Shown here piece after piece: positions 1 to 12,200 of a DNA stretch of 39,842 nt. Numbering within the stretch: the first letter of the stretch is position 1; each line of letters opens with the position of its first letter. Position numbers and translations under genes: made by a program. The DNA comes from Crocosphaera sp. (lineage in GTDB: Bacteria > Cyanobacteriota > Cyanobacteriia > Cyanobacteriales > Microcystaceae): NCBI GenBank assembly GCA_030064935.1, contig JASJEA010000060.1, positions 1-39,842 of the forward strand, read 5' to 3'. The notes under the pieces were generated by a model. It did no database searches. It was not told the DNA's origin and was given only the letters and a program-made list of their open reading frames with translations.

Positions 1-235
1 TATCAGTAGCAGTTTCTCCTCCGTCTAAATTATCAAATTGACTGTTAGGATCGTAGCTAAAGGTTCCATCATTGTTAATGGTTAATAATGCACCTGATTC
101 TAATGTAATGGGAGTCTCTTCTGTAAAGATTGAGCCATTGATTTCAGTAATAGTTAATGAGTCATTGTCTACATCATAATCATTGCTCAAGAAGTTATCA
201 TTAATAATGGTTGCTTCATTGGTAGTGTAGTTATC
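1..235 (-). repeat. VCBS/cadherin-like repeat copy 2 (coding direct repeat)
   Basis: This stretch aligns without gaps to 823-1058 (offset 822 bases, exactly 274 codons). Both encode a domain with 'NDxxTxxEATIIN', 'LTITEING', 'PITLxSGALLTINNDGTFSY' and 'PNSQFD'. It is a recent in-frame internal duplication in the giant gene; the domain continues past the left edge. Confidence 0.85.
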
Positions 236-3200
236 ATCATTTACCACAGGAGAATTATTACTAGGAATTGAGTTTTTTTCGGATAACACAATGTTACGGA
301 ATTGACTATTAGCGTTAGCATTAGCGTCGTCGTCGTTGGTTAAAATAAGGTAATTAATGTCTCCTGTAATGAAACTTCCTAGATTAATTTCAAAGCTTTG
401 CCAATCATTAATATTAGTATAGTTAAAGTCTCGAATCCCCCAAGTATTTTGACTACCATAGAGGTTAAATATTTTATCGTTACTTAATCCTAAATCATCA
501 TCAAAGCCAAGTCCTTGAATTTCTCCTATTTGATTACTCTTAAAATCAAAATTTAGGACTGTATTAGGGGTAATATTATAGTCTATTACTAATGCTTTCC
601 AGGTATTTCCTTCTATAATAGCTGTATTATTAGAGAAAGTTAGAGCACCTAAAATATCCTGATTAGAGTAAGATTGAGAACTATTATCTGAGTAACTGAT
701 AGTCGTTCCATTTGCATCAATAGTGAACTCATTTAAGGGTGGTTCAATAGAAATACCCTCAACAGTAATTGTGACGTTTGCACTAGCTGGAATTTGTCCA
801 TCACTAATGGTATAACTAAAGCTATCAGTGGCACTTTCTCCTGTTTCTAGACTATCAAATTGACTATTAGGATTGTAGCTAAAAGTACCATCATTATTAA
901 TGGTTAATAATGCACCCGATGCTAAAGTAATGGGAGTATCTTCTATAAAGACTAAACCATTAATTTCAGTAATGGTTAAATTGTTATTGTCTAAATCTTG
1001 ATCATTACTAACAAAGTTTTCATTAATAATGGTTGCTTCATCGGTGATATAAGTATCATTATTAGCAACAGGGGGGCGATTTTCATCTAACTCACCAATC
1101 CCTACACCACGAAGTTGAATATCAAATTCTCCTTCGGCTAGAGGTGTTATACGATAACGGCGATCGCCATTAAAGGATTGTAATTTGCTGTTAATATCAA
1201 AAGGATTGACAATTTCCCAAGTCAAACCATCATCAAAGGAGGTTTCGAGTTGCACTGAAGTGGTATCAAAATCAACAATTTCTAGGAATTGTTCTGACTG
1301 AAACTCTTTAGGATTTAGCTCAAAACTATTACCGTTTTGAATAATATCAAATTGAAAATTTTGACCCGTTGTTGTAATTTTTTGAGACCCTAATTCATTT
1401 TCAATTTTGAGTTCAAAGGGTTTTTTGTAGATGGGTAAGCGATCGCCAAAAACGCCAACATCGAAGCCACTATCCTCAAGAGATTGGATATAATTATTGC
1501 GGGTGTTTTCGACTTTTGAGACAAAAGTATCAAAAGATTCTGAGATAGTTCCATCTTTTCGTTGCTCTTGAAATGCTTTAAGATTGCCAGCCGCATTACC
1601 GTTGAAGGAACCAAAAGAAGTTAAGAAATGTTGGAAAAATTGAATGGCATCACCGTGAGAATCTTTTTGGTAGAAGTCGTTATCTCCTTTTTTTTCTAAT
1701 TTGACGCTTTCAGTTCCTAGTTCTTCATCAGTACCAAAATGACCAAGTCCAAAGAAACTAGCAATGTTGGAAAAGATACTATCACTCTCAGCATTACTGC
1801 TAACAGTAATAACATTCTCAGCATCAGTGTCATTCAACTTCTGATCACTAAGAGAGAAACCTAATATTGTTTGATTGTCACTAAAACCAGGTCCGGCTGG
1901 ATCGAGTCCGACAATTTCCAGTGGTTTTTTACCAGTTAGTTTGTTAAACTCACGTCCGGCTACCCCACTAACATGAGCCCCCAAACTGTGGCCAATCAAG
2001 TGAAGTGAGTCTGGATTGACTCCTTGCTCAGCCAGAAACTTACCAAGTTTTTCCCCTACTTTGGGCGCATTTGTAGCAGCACCAAGATACAAAGCATCAC
2101 TGAGGGGAGTAAAGCCATTACCTGTTGCGTCGCTCCAATCCACTAAGATAATGTTCACATCGCCGATATTTTCACGAATTAAGATGGCGGTATCGGCAAG
2201 TAAATCAGAGTCAGGACCGGTAAAGAATCCAGCCGTTAGGACATAAGTTGGTTTTGAGGTGTCAATTTTACCGTCTAAGGCAATGAAATCCACATTTTTA
2301 CCATTGTCAAGGGTGGCTTGTTCAACGGATTGGAAATTGAGACTTTGCAAATATTCCTTGGCAGAATCTTGTAGATATTGCTTGACTTGTTGTTGAGATG
2401 TTTTATAGAAGTCGTAGCTTTGTAGAGTTTGATCAACTGTTGCAAACCAACCTGCCACATCAGCATTGATGATGGCATCAGTGATATTGATGCCAGTATT
2501 ACCAAGGAATTCAGCAATATTAACAAATTGAGCGAATTGGGCAGAGCCTTGATCATTAACATCGATGGCGCGCAGACTTGCCAAGGTGGTAACGGTTTGG
2601 AAAATATTGGCACTTGCATCTAGCCAGTTGCCTGACTCAATGGCATCCACAGAACCTTTGATTAATTGGGGGAGTTTTTGGAAATTATCGAGGAAATCTG
2701 GCGAAAGATTGATGTCATTAGAAAGTTTATCAACGCCCTTAAGAATTGACCCTCCTAAAGCATCAACACTGTCAAGAAATGTTCCTAAAGCATCACCAGA
2801 TTTTGCGCTTTTGACAGCTTTGTAGCTTTTTTCGAGGAGATCGCTGAGATCCTTAAGCTCAAACCCCTTAAACAAGTCTGACTCCAATCCTCCAAATAAG
2901 TCCGGATTGAATTTTTCAAATTCTTTTAGGTAGCTGACAGTTGCACCCACAGCGTTAAACAATGCGCCGGACCAGTCTCCATTAGAGGCGGCTGAAACGG
3001 CTGAATTAACTTTGCTGGCAATGGAGAGTCCAGCACGAATACTCTTTAAAGTCCCTTGCTTCAGGGCTAATATACCGGTGAAACTTCCTGCTGAAACAAC
3101 AGCACTAGCGATAGTGATAATGGTGCCCACACTATCGGTGATAAAGTCCAGGACAGAAATTTGACGGGCTTCTCGCTCAATCTGACGCTGCTCTAGGATA

Positions 3201-6200
3201 TTAGAGAGTATATTACGGGCTTGATCAGCGATATTCTTAGAAATACCGTTTGCATCATCGGCTAAGCGAACTTCTTCTAGAACCCCTAAAACTTGATCCG
3301 TCAGGATTGATTTATCTTCAAGGTAGTCATTACGGGTTTCAATGGCAATGAGAAGCTCATCAACGGCAGTTTTGAGGTCAGTTTCTGCTGTTTTTAATAA
3401 AGCCGTGTCGTTTTTAAATTGCTCATTGAGGTCATTAAGTTCTAGCTTGTAATCATCGATTTCTTCGCTGAGGCGAGTGGTAATGTCTGTCAGTTGAGCA
3501 TTAATTTCTGTGGCTTCTTTTCCTTCTAGGGCACTATCAATCTCAGTGAGAACAAGATCTAACTTAGCTTTGACATCTTCGGGGAGACGAGGAGAGACAT
3601 CTAGGGTTAGTAATTGTTGCTGAAGGGTAATAATCTCTTGGGTGTGGTTGGTGCTTTCTAGAATCGGGTTAATTTGTAAACCATAGTCTCGACCAATTTC
3701 AATCAAGGAGTCTTGTAGGGTAGTATAAGCATCTTGTTTACCCAAGACCTCAATTTTGGTGAGGATTTGCTGGCGTTCGTAATTTTTGGACAGTGTATCT
3801 AGATAATATTGTTGTTGGGTCGATTCGTCGAGTCCGATGGCTAAATCGCGGGCATATTCAATTTCTAGGGCCGCTAAATCTCGATTTAGGACCTGGACAC
3901 TGATAAGACTATTGATTATCTCAAGGGTAGGACCTTGTAGATTAGTCAGGGTTTCCTTGCGAGCTTCGAGTTCAAATAATTTTTCCCGTTGAGCATCACT
4001 TGCTGTTTCGAGATTCCCGATCTCAAGGAGAAAGTCGTCATATTCTGTTTGGGCTTGGGCGGCCTCGTTTTCTAGTAACTCTTTTTGAGCTTCGGCTAAT
4101 TCTAGGGCTGTGTCTGCTAAATCTGCTTCTTTCTCCGCCTCTTTTTTGATGGCGCGATATTGTCGTAATTCTTTGAGAAATCGGCGGGCTAACTTAGCAT
4201 CGGTTTCAGTGGCAATGCCTCCATTTAAAAAGTTGCCTGTGTCGGTAAGTAGGTCACTAAAATCTTGGTAATAAATACCAGCAGCAACGGCAAACCCACG
4301 GGCTTTGGCTTCTTCGAGGAGGTTGGTGGCACGAATGTCTCCGAATTCTTTTAATTTTTCCAGTAACTCAATAATTTGAGGCTCAAAGTCATTAACCTCA
4401 GTCAGTTTTTCCTGAGCTTGACCAAATAAATTTTTACGGGTGTTGATGTTTTCTGTCAGTGCTTGAATAGCATCAATGGACTCTTTAACCGTAGTCAGAC
4501 GCTCATCATTGAGGTTGCCTAAATAAGCAGTTAAACGATCTAGCTCACTTGTTAAAACGGTGCTACTATCAAGGGCAGTTTCTGCTAGACTTTGTAACTC
4601 TCGTAAATTCGACTTTGCTTCGTCTAGTTGCAGTCTCAGAACAGCGAATTCTGTGCCCCCATTGTTAAAGTAAGCATCGATCAGTTCTAACTCCCGTAAT
4701 AAGACTTCTTGTTGTGCATCGAGGGCTTCTGTATGTTCATTGAGAGCATCCAGGCGATCGCTCAAAATGGTCTCGTTATCAATAAGGTACTCTAAGGCAT
4801 CTTCTAGGTAGGTTTTGCCCAGAGGGTTAACAAAGGTATTTTCCCCATTCAAGAAGGTTTGTAATTGATTTTTGACGGTGCTGACACTATCGAGTAAGAC
4901 TTCGAGACTCTGATTTTTCAACTCAACCCATTCCTGGGTGGTTTCAATGTCACCAAGAGTAGCTAAATTTTGCCTCCGATATTCGGCTTTGATGGGGATA
5001 ACTTGGTCGTAAACTTGTTGTAATTGAGCGGAACTGTTGTTAAACTCTGTCCACTGACTTTGTAACTTGGTGTAGGCGGTTTCTACTAAAGTTTTGGCGT
5101 TACCTAACTCAATTTCTAGGTTTGGTAAGAGGCTGTTGAATTCTGCGATCGCTGTTTGGTATTCTGGGGTTTGTTGATTCTCAACGTCAATGCGTTTAAT
5201 CAAGTCTTTGAGTTGATTAACATAACCTTCTAGCACTTCTACTTCATCGTTAGCGATTGACCAAGCATCATTGATAGTTTTGGCGGTATTTTTTTGGTTT
5301 TCCAGGGAGGAAATAGTGTCTATTCCTTCCTCTACATTGGCACCTCTGACTTGCTCTGCCTGTTTTCGGGCCCTTTCAGCTTGTTTGCTAAATTGTTTGT
5401 AATACAGCCAATGGGTGTTAACGTGGGTGATTTGCACATCGACTGTATCTTTACCGAATAGGGAACGGGTCCAAGTTTCACGGGTTTCTGTCCAAGTTTT
5501 ACTATCAGTGATGGTGAGGCCATATTTATTAGCAAACTCTGTTTTGAGGGCTTCGTGTTGAGCTAAATATTCGGAGGCTGCGTCTTCGTAGAAAGTGGCT
5601 GTTTTTTCTAAGGCCAGGGCAGACTGGTTCCGTCGTTTAATTTCCTTGTTAATATCATGGAAATTTTGCTGACTTTCGGCGTAGCCTTCCCGAATATTGG
5701 TGATAACATCAACTAGGGTTAGTTCTGTAATGCCGGCCTTGGTTTTTGCCTCTGCAAATGCTTCGTTAACGGTATCAATGGCAGAGGTTAAGGTGATAAA
5801 GTCAGGGTTTTCAGTAATTTTTTCTTCTAACCCCTTTAATTCTTCTTCTAAGAAGGCTTCGAGTTGGAAACGCTCAACAGTGATTTGATTAAGATCAAGT
5901 TCAATGATACCCCGCAATTTTTTTTCACTATTAGCGGTTTTCCAAACCCCTTCTTGATTCATGAAGACGTAATCACGGTTTTGGGTATTAGTTGAATCTG
6001 CCCAGTTACGATAATTTTCTTTTTCACCATCTACCCATCGCCATTTTCCTTCTTTCTCTGCATCATTAAGACCAATCCAAAAGTCTGCATCAGCAATCAC
6101 TTTACCTTTATCATTACGGGTGAAGATACGCTTGAGGAATTTCTGTTCTTTGACCCCATTGATAGTTACGAGTTTGCCCCCAACAGATTCGGCAAATTCT

Positions 6201-9200
6201 TGAATTTCCTCCCAAGTACCAACTTCTGGACTGATAAAGTAACGGTTTTCTAGATTTTTTGGTTGATCGGTTCCATCGAGAATAGCATCGATTTCATCTT
6301 CTAAGCTCTCAGCTTTTTCCCCTGTATCTCTGTTATTTTGGCGTTGAAGACGATCTTCTAACTCAGCAGCATCATTACTTCGTGCATCGTAGTCAACAGC
6401 AACTTTGAGCAGTTCCACCTCTTCAATGGTTAATTGCAGCAGTTGTTCTTCAAAATCGGATACTTGAGTATCAAAGTCAGTTAATAGGGTTTCGAGGCTA
6501 GAGAGTTCACTAATATTTTGTTTAGCTGTTGCTAACTGTTGCACTGTTGCGCTACCTAAACCCCCGTTATCGATCAAGTCTTGGATAAAGTCAGTGAGTT
6601 GCTCAACTCCTGTCGATAGGTTTTCTGTGCTTAACCCTGTTTTATCAAGAATATTTTTGGTATCTGCTAGGGCAAACCCTTGGTCAGAGAATTGCAGTTC
6701 TTGTTTAATCCCTGCTACTTGCTCTTCTAAGGTCTTAGCAGCGTCAATTTTGGCCTCGAAGCTATCAATAGCGTTGTTTACAGCACTGTTGCTATCTTCG
6801 ATGGCAGTTAAACGAGCATCGACAATGGCTTGAATATCTTGCCGTAAGTCTAGGGTATCTTTGGCGTTGAGATATTTTCCTAGTGCTTGGGGAAGTTTAC
6901 TATCAAAGGCTTGGAATAGTTTTTGAGCGAGGTTATCGAGACTGTCTAAACTCGATTGAATCTCGATATTGGCTTCATTAACTTCTTCGAGAATCTTCTG
7001 TTGCGCATCAATATCATCAAAAACTTCTTGATGGACAATTTCTTTGAGTTTGAGAATGGAGTCTAAGTCTGCTGTGTCATTGCCTGTGACTAGATTTGTA
7101 TATTCAGTGATAGTGATGCGATCCGTTACTGCTTCTATGACTTCGGCGAGGTTGCCTTGTTCAATGAGAGTGCGGAGGCGTTGTCCTAATTGAATATCAT
7201 TTAGGGCATCTTTAGCTTGCTCTAGTTTTTCATCAAAGCCACTAACAAGGTTAGGATGTTCTTCCGTCAGCCAATCAGTGATTTCCTCTGCTTGACCTGC
7301 TAAAATTTGAGCAAAGTTATCGAGATAGATTTGTGCTTCTGTACCAGAGCCATTTAAGCCATTAACATAGTCCTGTAAAGCTTGTAAAACAGGATTTAAA
7401 CTATCAATTTGTTCATCACCATCATCAATGGCATCTTTAAAAAGATCGGATGCAGAATTATTAGGATTTTCTGGATCATAAATAATATCTTTAAAGAAGG
7501 TAATATCTTGTTCAGAAATCAGTAAACCTACACTAATTAATTTATCCTCTAAGTTTTCTTGTTCGGATAACTCGAAGTCAATATCATTGAATTGTTGTTG
7601 AATCTCGGAACGTTGTTCTTCAAAGGTAGAAGTTAGGGCTTTAAACTCACTATCAAGGTTAGTTAGAGCCGCCTCTAAGTTAGAAATATCGGTTTCAGTA
7701 TCAGTAATAGCAGTTGTAAGACGACTAATTTCTGAATTAACAGTTTCGAGGCGAGATGTTGTCTCAGTTTTTTCCCTTTCTAAACCACTCAAGTAAGCAT
7801 TGATTGCCTCAATTTCTTGGCTCAAACTGGCAATTTCATTATTTTTAGCTAATAGTAATTGACGAGCATTGGCTAAATTAATTAAAGCATCTTTATAGTT
7901 CTGTACTCGTGTTGTGCGCAAGACAATACCATCCGCATCTTCAGACCATTTGAAGAATCCCCCTTCTTTGTTACGATAAAAGTCGACTCTTCCTGTCCAA
8001 TAATCCACACCTCTTTGACTTTCATTAGGGTTGCCGGGGTCATATCTTAATTTTTCTAATTCATTTTCAGCTTTTGCTTTGTCACTTTCTAAGGTAGCTT
8101 TTTCATTAGTTTTAGTGGTGATTTCTGAACTCAATCCCGTATTTTTGAGAACAAGGTTATCCTTCTCTTGTTGATATTGTCCTCGCTCACCTTCTTGTTG
8201 AATCAGCGTAATATTTCTTGTCGATAATTGCTCACCTTTACTAATTTTATCTACTGCTGTTGTTACCAATTCTGATAAGGTATTTTTAGCATTTTCAAAA
8301 ACAGGTATGAGGTCAGACCAAACATTTTTTATTTGCTCAATTTCTTGATTAAATTGAGGTTCTACTTCACCAATTTCTGCTAAGGTCTCTGGAGCAATAG
8401 AAAGACGTTCTTTGGTAAATTCTAGCTGTTCAATGTAGCTACTCAAAAGAAGATTATCAGGATATTGAAGGCTATAAAATTCAGCATTAACTAACCATTG
8501 ATCAACTTGATCGATCTGATTATTTAGGTCATCGTAAGAGGTTAATAAGTCCTCACGTTTGTCTTTAATTGCTTGGAGATTATTGGCAAAATCTTCAAAG
8601 GGAATTATATTGCTATGAGCAGATTTTAGATTATTTAAAACCTGTTTAAAAGTTTCATTGTTAGCATTGCCTAATTTTTGTAATATTTCAATGCGATCGT
8701 CTAACCATTGAATATCTGCACTTATATCTTCCCCATATTCTTCTACGACTCTGTAAAGCTCTAAAACATTACTTTGTTCTCCTTCATTCAGGTTAATTAG
8801 TAGGGGAATAACATCATTATTAAGTAACCTTTGTAAATCATTGATTAAGTCTTGATTTATTCCTATTTCTGATTGATCTAAGAAATACTGACTTTGATTA
8901 CGGAAGAGGGTTTTCCAATCTTCGATAATTTCTTGATTGTCAGAAAACAAATCTTCGAGAAAAGGAATTTTATTGGCAATTTGTTGTTTCAAAGCATTGA
9001 TGTTGCCAATACCAGTTTTTAAGTTTGTGATTTCACCTGTTTTGATAGAAACCTCTGAAAATTTGTTATTCAAATCTGTTTCTTTTTGTGAAATCTCTAG
9101 AGCATATTCTGCTAACCTAGTATTTTTAAGTTGATCTAGCCTTTGATACTCTTGATTAAAGACTGATTTAAGATCATCACTAACTTCTTGTGCTTTCTCT

Positions 9201-12200
9201 AGAAAAGTACGAATATCGTCAGCGACATCCCCTAGGTTTTCGACAACTAAACTATTAGATGTATTATCTAGATCGAGTTTTAAATCTATTCCAGCACTAA
9301 TTTTTGCATTGAGTTGATAGATTTTTATTAATCGTTTTCCTCCAGGGTTAACAGTTTGACCTTGGTTATTTTGTACTTCGTAAGTCGTATCTCTCAACCT
9401 ATCAACAATGTTAGACCTTTGGTTATCTGTTGCATTATTATTAATAAAAACATCAATTAACTCAGCATATAGTCCTCCTTGACTCTTACTTTTACCAAGG
9501 ATAGTATAAACTTGTTGAGCTTCTTCTAATAAGTTGGCTATGGTTTCAACTTCGCTGGGAACGACTCCGTTACTAAGATTTGATTCATAGCTAGTCGCAA
9601 TGTTTTTCAGTTTAACTAGCTCTGTAATAATAGAATCAAAGCTATTTTTGAACTTCCCTAAAGATTTGTCTTCGGCAAAATTACGGGCATTTGTAAACCG
9701 TCTGATAATGTCATTAAGTTCTGTCGATGATTGAAGTAAATCCTGAGAAGGATCATTTTCTGCTGTAAAGATTGGGGCGTTTTGAAAACGAGTCCCTTCT
9801 GCGAAAAGATTAGCGATCGCTTCATTTATCTCTCCAGTAAAATAGGTCTCAGTTGCTTGTTTACCGTCTCTTAATTCTTGCAACTCAGCGTCTAATTCTG
9901 CTTTTTGTTCTTGTAAAATTTGTAGCTGATTCTCAGCATTTTTTAACTGACCTTCTTTGTTTTGTAAATCATTGAGTAAGGGATGAATTTGATTTAAGAA
10001 CTGCTTAATATCTTGGTGGTTAGTCTCTAAATCAATTTCAATGTTCTTGAAATCGGCAAATGCTTTTTCTTCTTTTTGTTCAATAATTTGCCGTAATTCT
10101 TGTTCGGAATAACCCCCTCCGGCTAATTCTTTTAATAATACTTCTAATTGTTGAGAATTATCGGTTAAAACATCTAACTCACGGCGAAGATTATCAGGGC
10201 TAATTAGTTGCTTCTGAGCCACTTTAACCGCAATTTCGGCTTCATCGGTCAACCCAGTGGAATCTTTGGCTTCTACGGTGATTTCTAGGCGGGATTCGGG
10301 GTCAATATCGATGTCATCCTCGTCGTTGATTACCAGGCGATCGCCTTCAATACGGAATGCTTCGACTCCATCCCCATCGGTATCTACATTTTGCTTGATG
10401 CTATAGCTGATTTCATCCCCATTCTTATCGGTAGCTTCCAAAACTTGCACCGTATCACCATTTTCACTATTGCGCTCTACTTCGGAAACAGTGTTTTGAA
10501 AATCGGGGGTTTCTGGTGTGTCAAAGTCATCATTCTGGATTAACCCGTAGGCAATAGGATTATTAATGGTTGCCCCAGCAGATGGATTAACCAGTTTTAC
10601 CACGAAGACTTCATTTGATTCTTCTAAAGTATCTCCAACAACTTCTACTGTAATATACTTAGTTTTTTCACCCGGTGCAAAGGTTACTGTAATTGGTGTG
10701 TTAAAAGCACTAACAAAATCTGATCCATCTGCTGATGAAAAACCGGGACGGATGGGAAGATTTTCGAGATCGGGGTTGCTCAGAACAAAATCAACACTAA
10801 CCTCTGTTAATAAATTTTCTTGTGAGGAATCCTCTGATAATTTCTCTGAACGAGTCAATTTGTAGGAATAGGACACAACACCCTTATCCCCTTCCTGTTT
10901 ACGGTTAATTCCGTCGTGAAAAATTGAGATTCCAGAAATCAGTTCAGGTTTTTCGGTAACATTAACGGCAATATTAGCGGTGTCTTCTAATTTGCCATCA
11001 CTAACACGAACTGTAATATCCAAGTCGGGATTATTGGCAAAATTGAGATCATCACTGTCATTCACAATTAATTGATTGTCTTGCACCCGAAACGCATTAT
11101 TACCGTCACCATCAAGATCAACATTATTGATAATTTGATATTTGAGGGGATCTCCTTCTGCATCAGTGGCCACTAAGTTTCCTACTGAAGTACCAACGGG
11201 TGACGCTTCTTCGATGGTAAAGGTTTGATCTTCGATGGTAGGGGGAGTGTTAAGATCAGGTCTAACTTCAACATTAAACGTTGCAGAAGTCTCTAATTCC
11301 CCATCACTGGCTGTTACAGTAAAGGGTAAATTAGGATTATTGGCGTTGACAAAATCTTCACTATCATTAACAACTATCTGATTTCCTTCAACGCGGAAGG
11401 CACTATTACCATCACCATCGGGATCAGGGTTTTGATCAAGGGTTACAGTAATAGCATCACCATCGGGATCATTGGTGTTAAGTGTAGCGATAACCGTTCC
11501 CTCTGGACTATTTTCAACAACACTCGGAGAATTGGGAATAATCTCAATTTCGGGTGCTTCGTTAATGTCTCCTATCAAAACTGTGAAGTTTTTGCTGATT
11601 TTTCCACCGTTGGAGTCTGTTGATTGAACAGTAACAGTATAGGTACTCTGAAGCTCGTAATTAAAGCTGGTTTTAGTGAGTAACTCATCACCAACTATCT
11701 CAAAGTTTTCTGTCCCAGACAACAATTCATATTCATGAGTATCTCCAGGATTATCTACAGTGGATAATCTGCCAACAACAACACCTGGGCTTTGATTTTC
11801 GACAAGTGGGTTATTAGGATCAGGTGTAATTATAATATCGGTAGGTTCAGGGTTTGGGGGCTCAATGGTGATATTAACTGTCTCGAAAACACTACTATAA
11901 GCACTGCTGTCTCCATCAAAGAGATTATCAAGGGCAACATTGGCGGTTCCTCCAACAACTCCTTGGGTTTGATCCCAAGCACGGTATTTAAAGCTGGCGT
12001 TTACTGTTTCGTTGCCACTAGGAATAAAGCGAATTTTGTTGTTAGCGTCTAATAAACGAGCATTAGACTCACTTACACTGCCAAAGTCTAACCACTGGTT
12101 GTTATGGAAATATTGCCATTTTCCATCTAATAAAGATACTTCAATAACGGCGATCGCTTCTGTGACTAAATTATCTGCATCGGTAATAGAACTATCTGGG

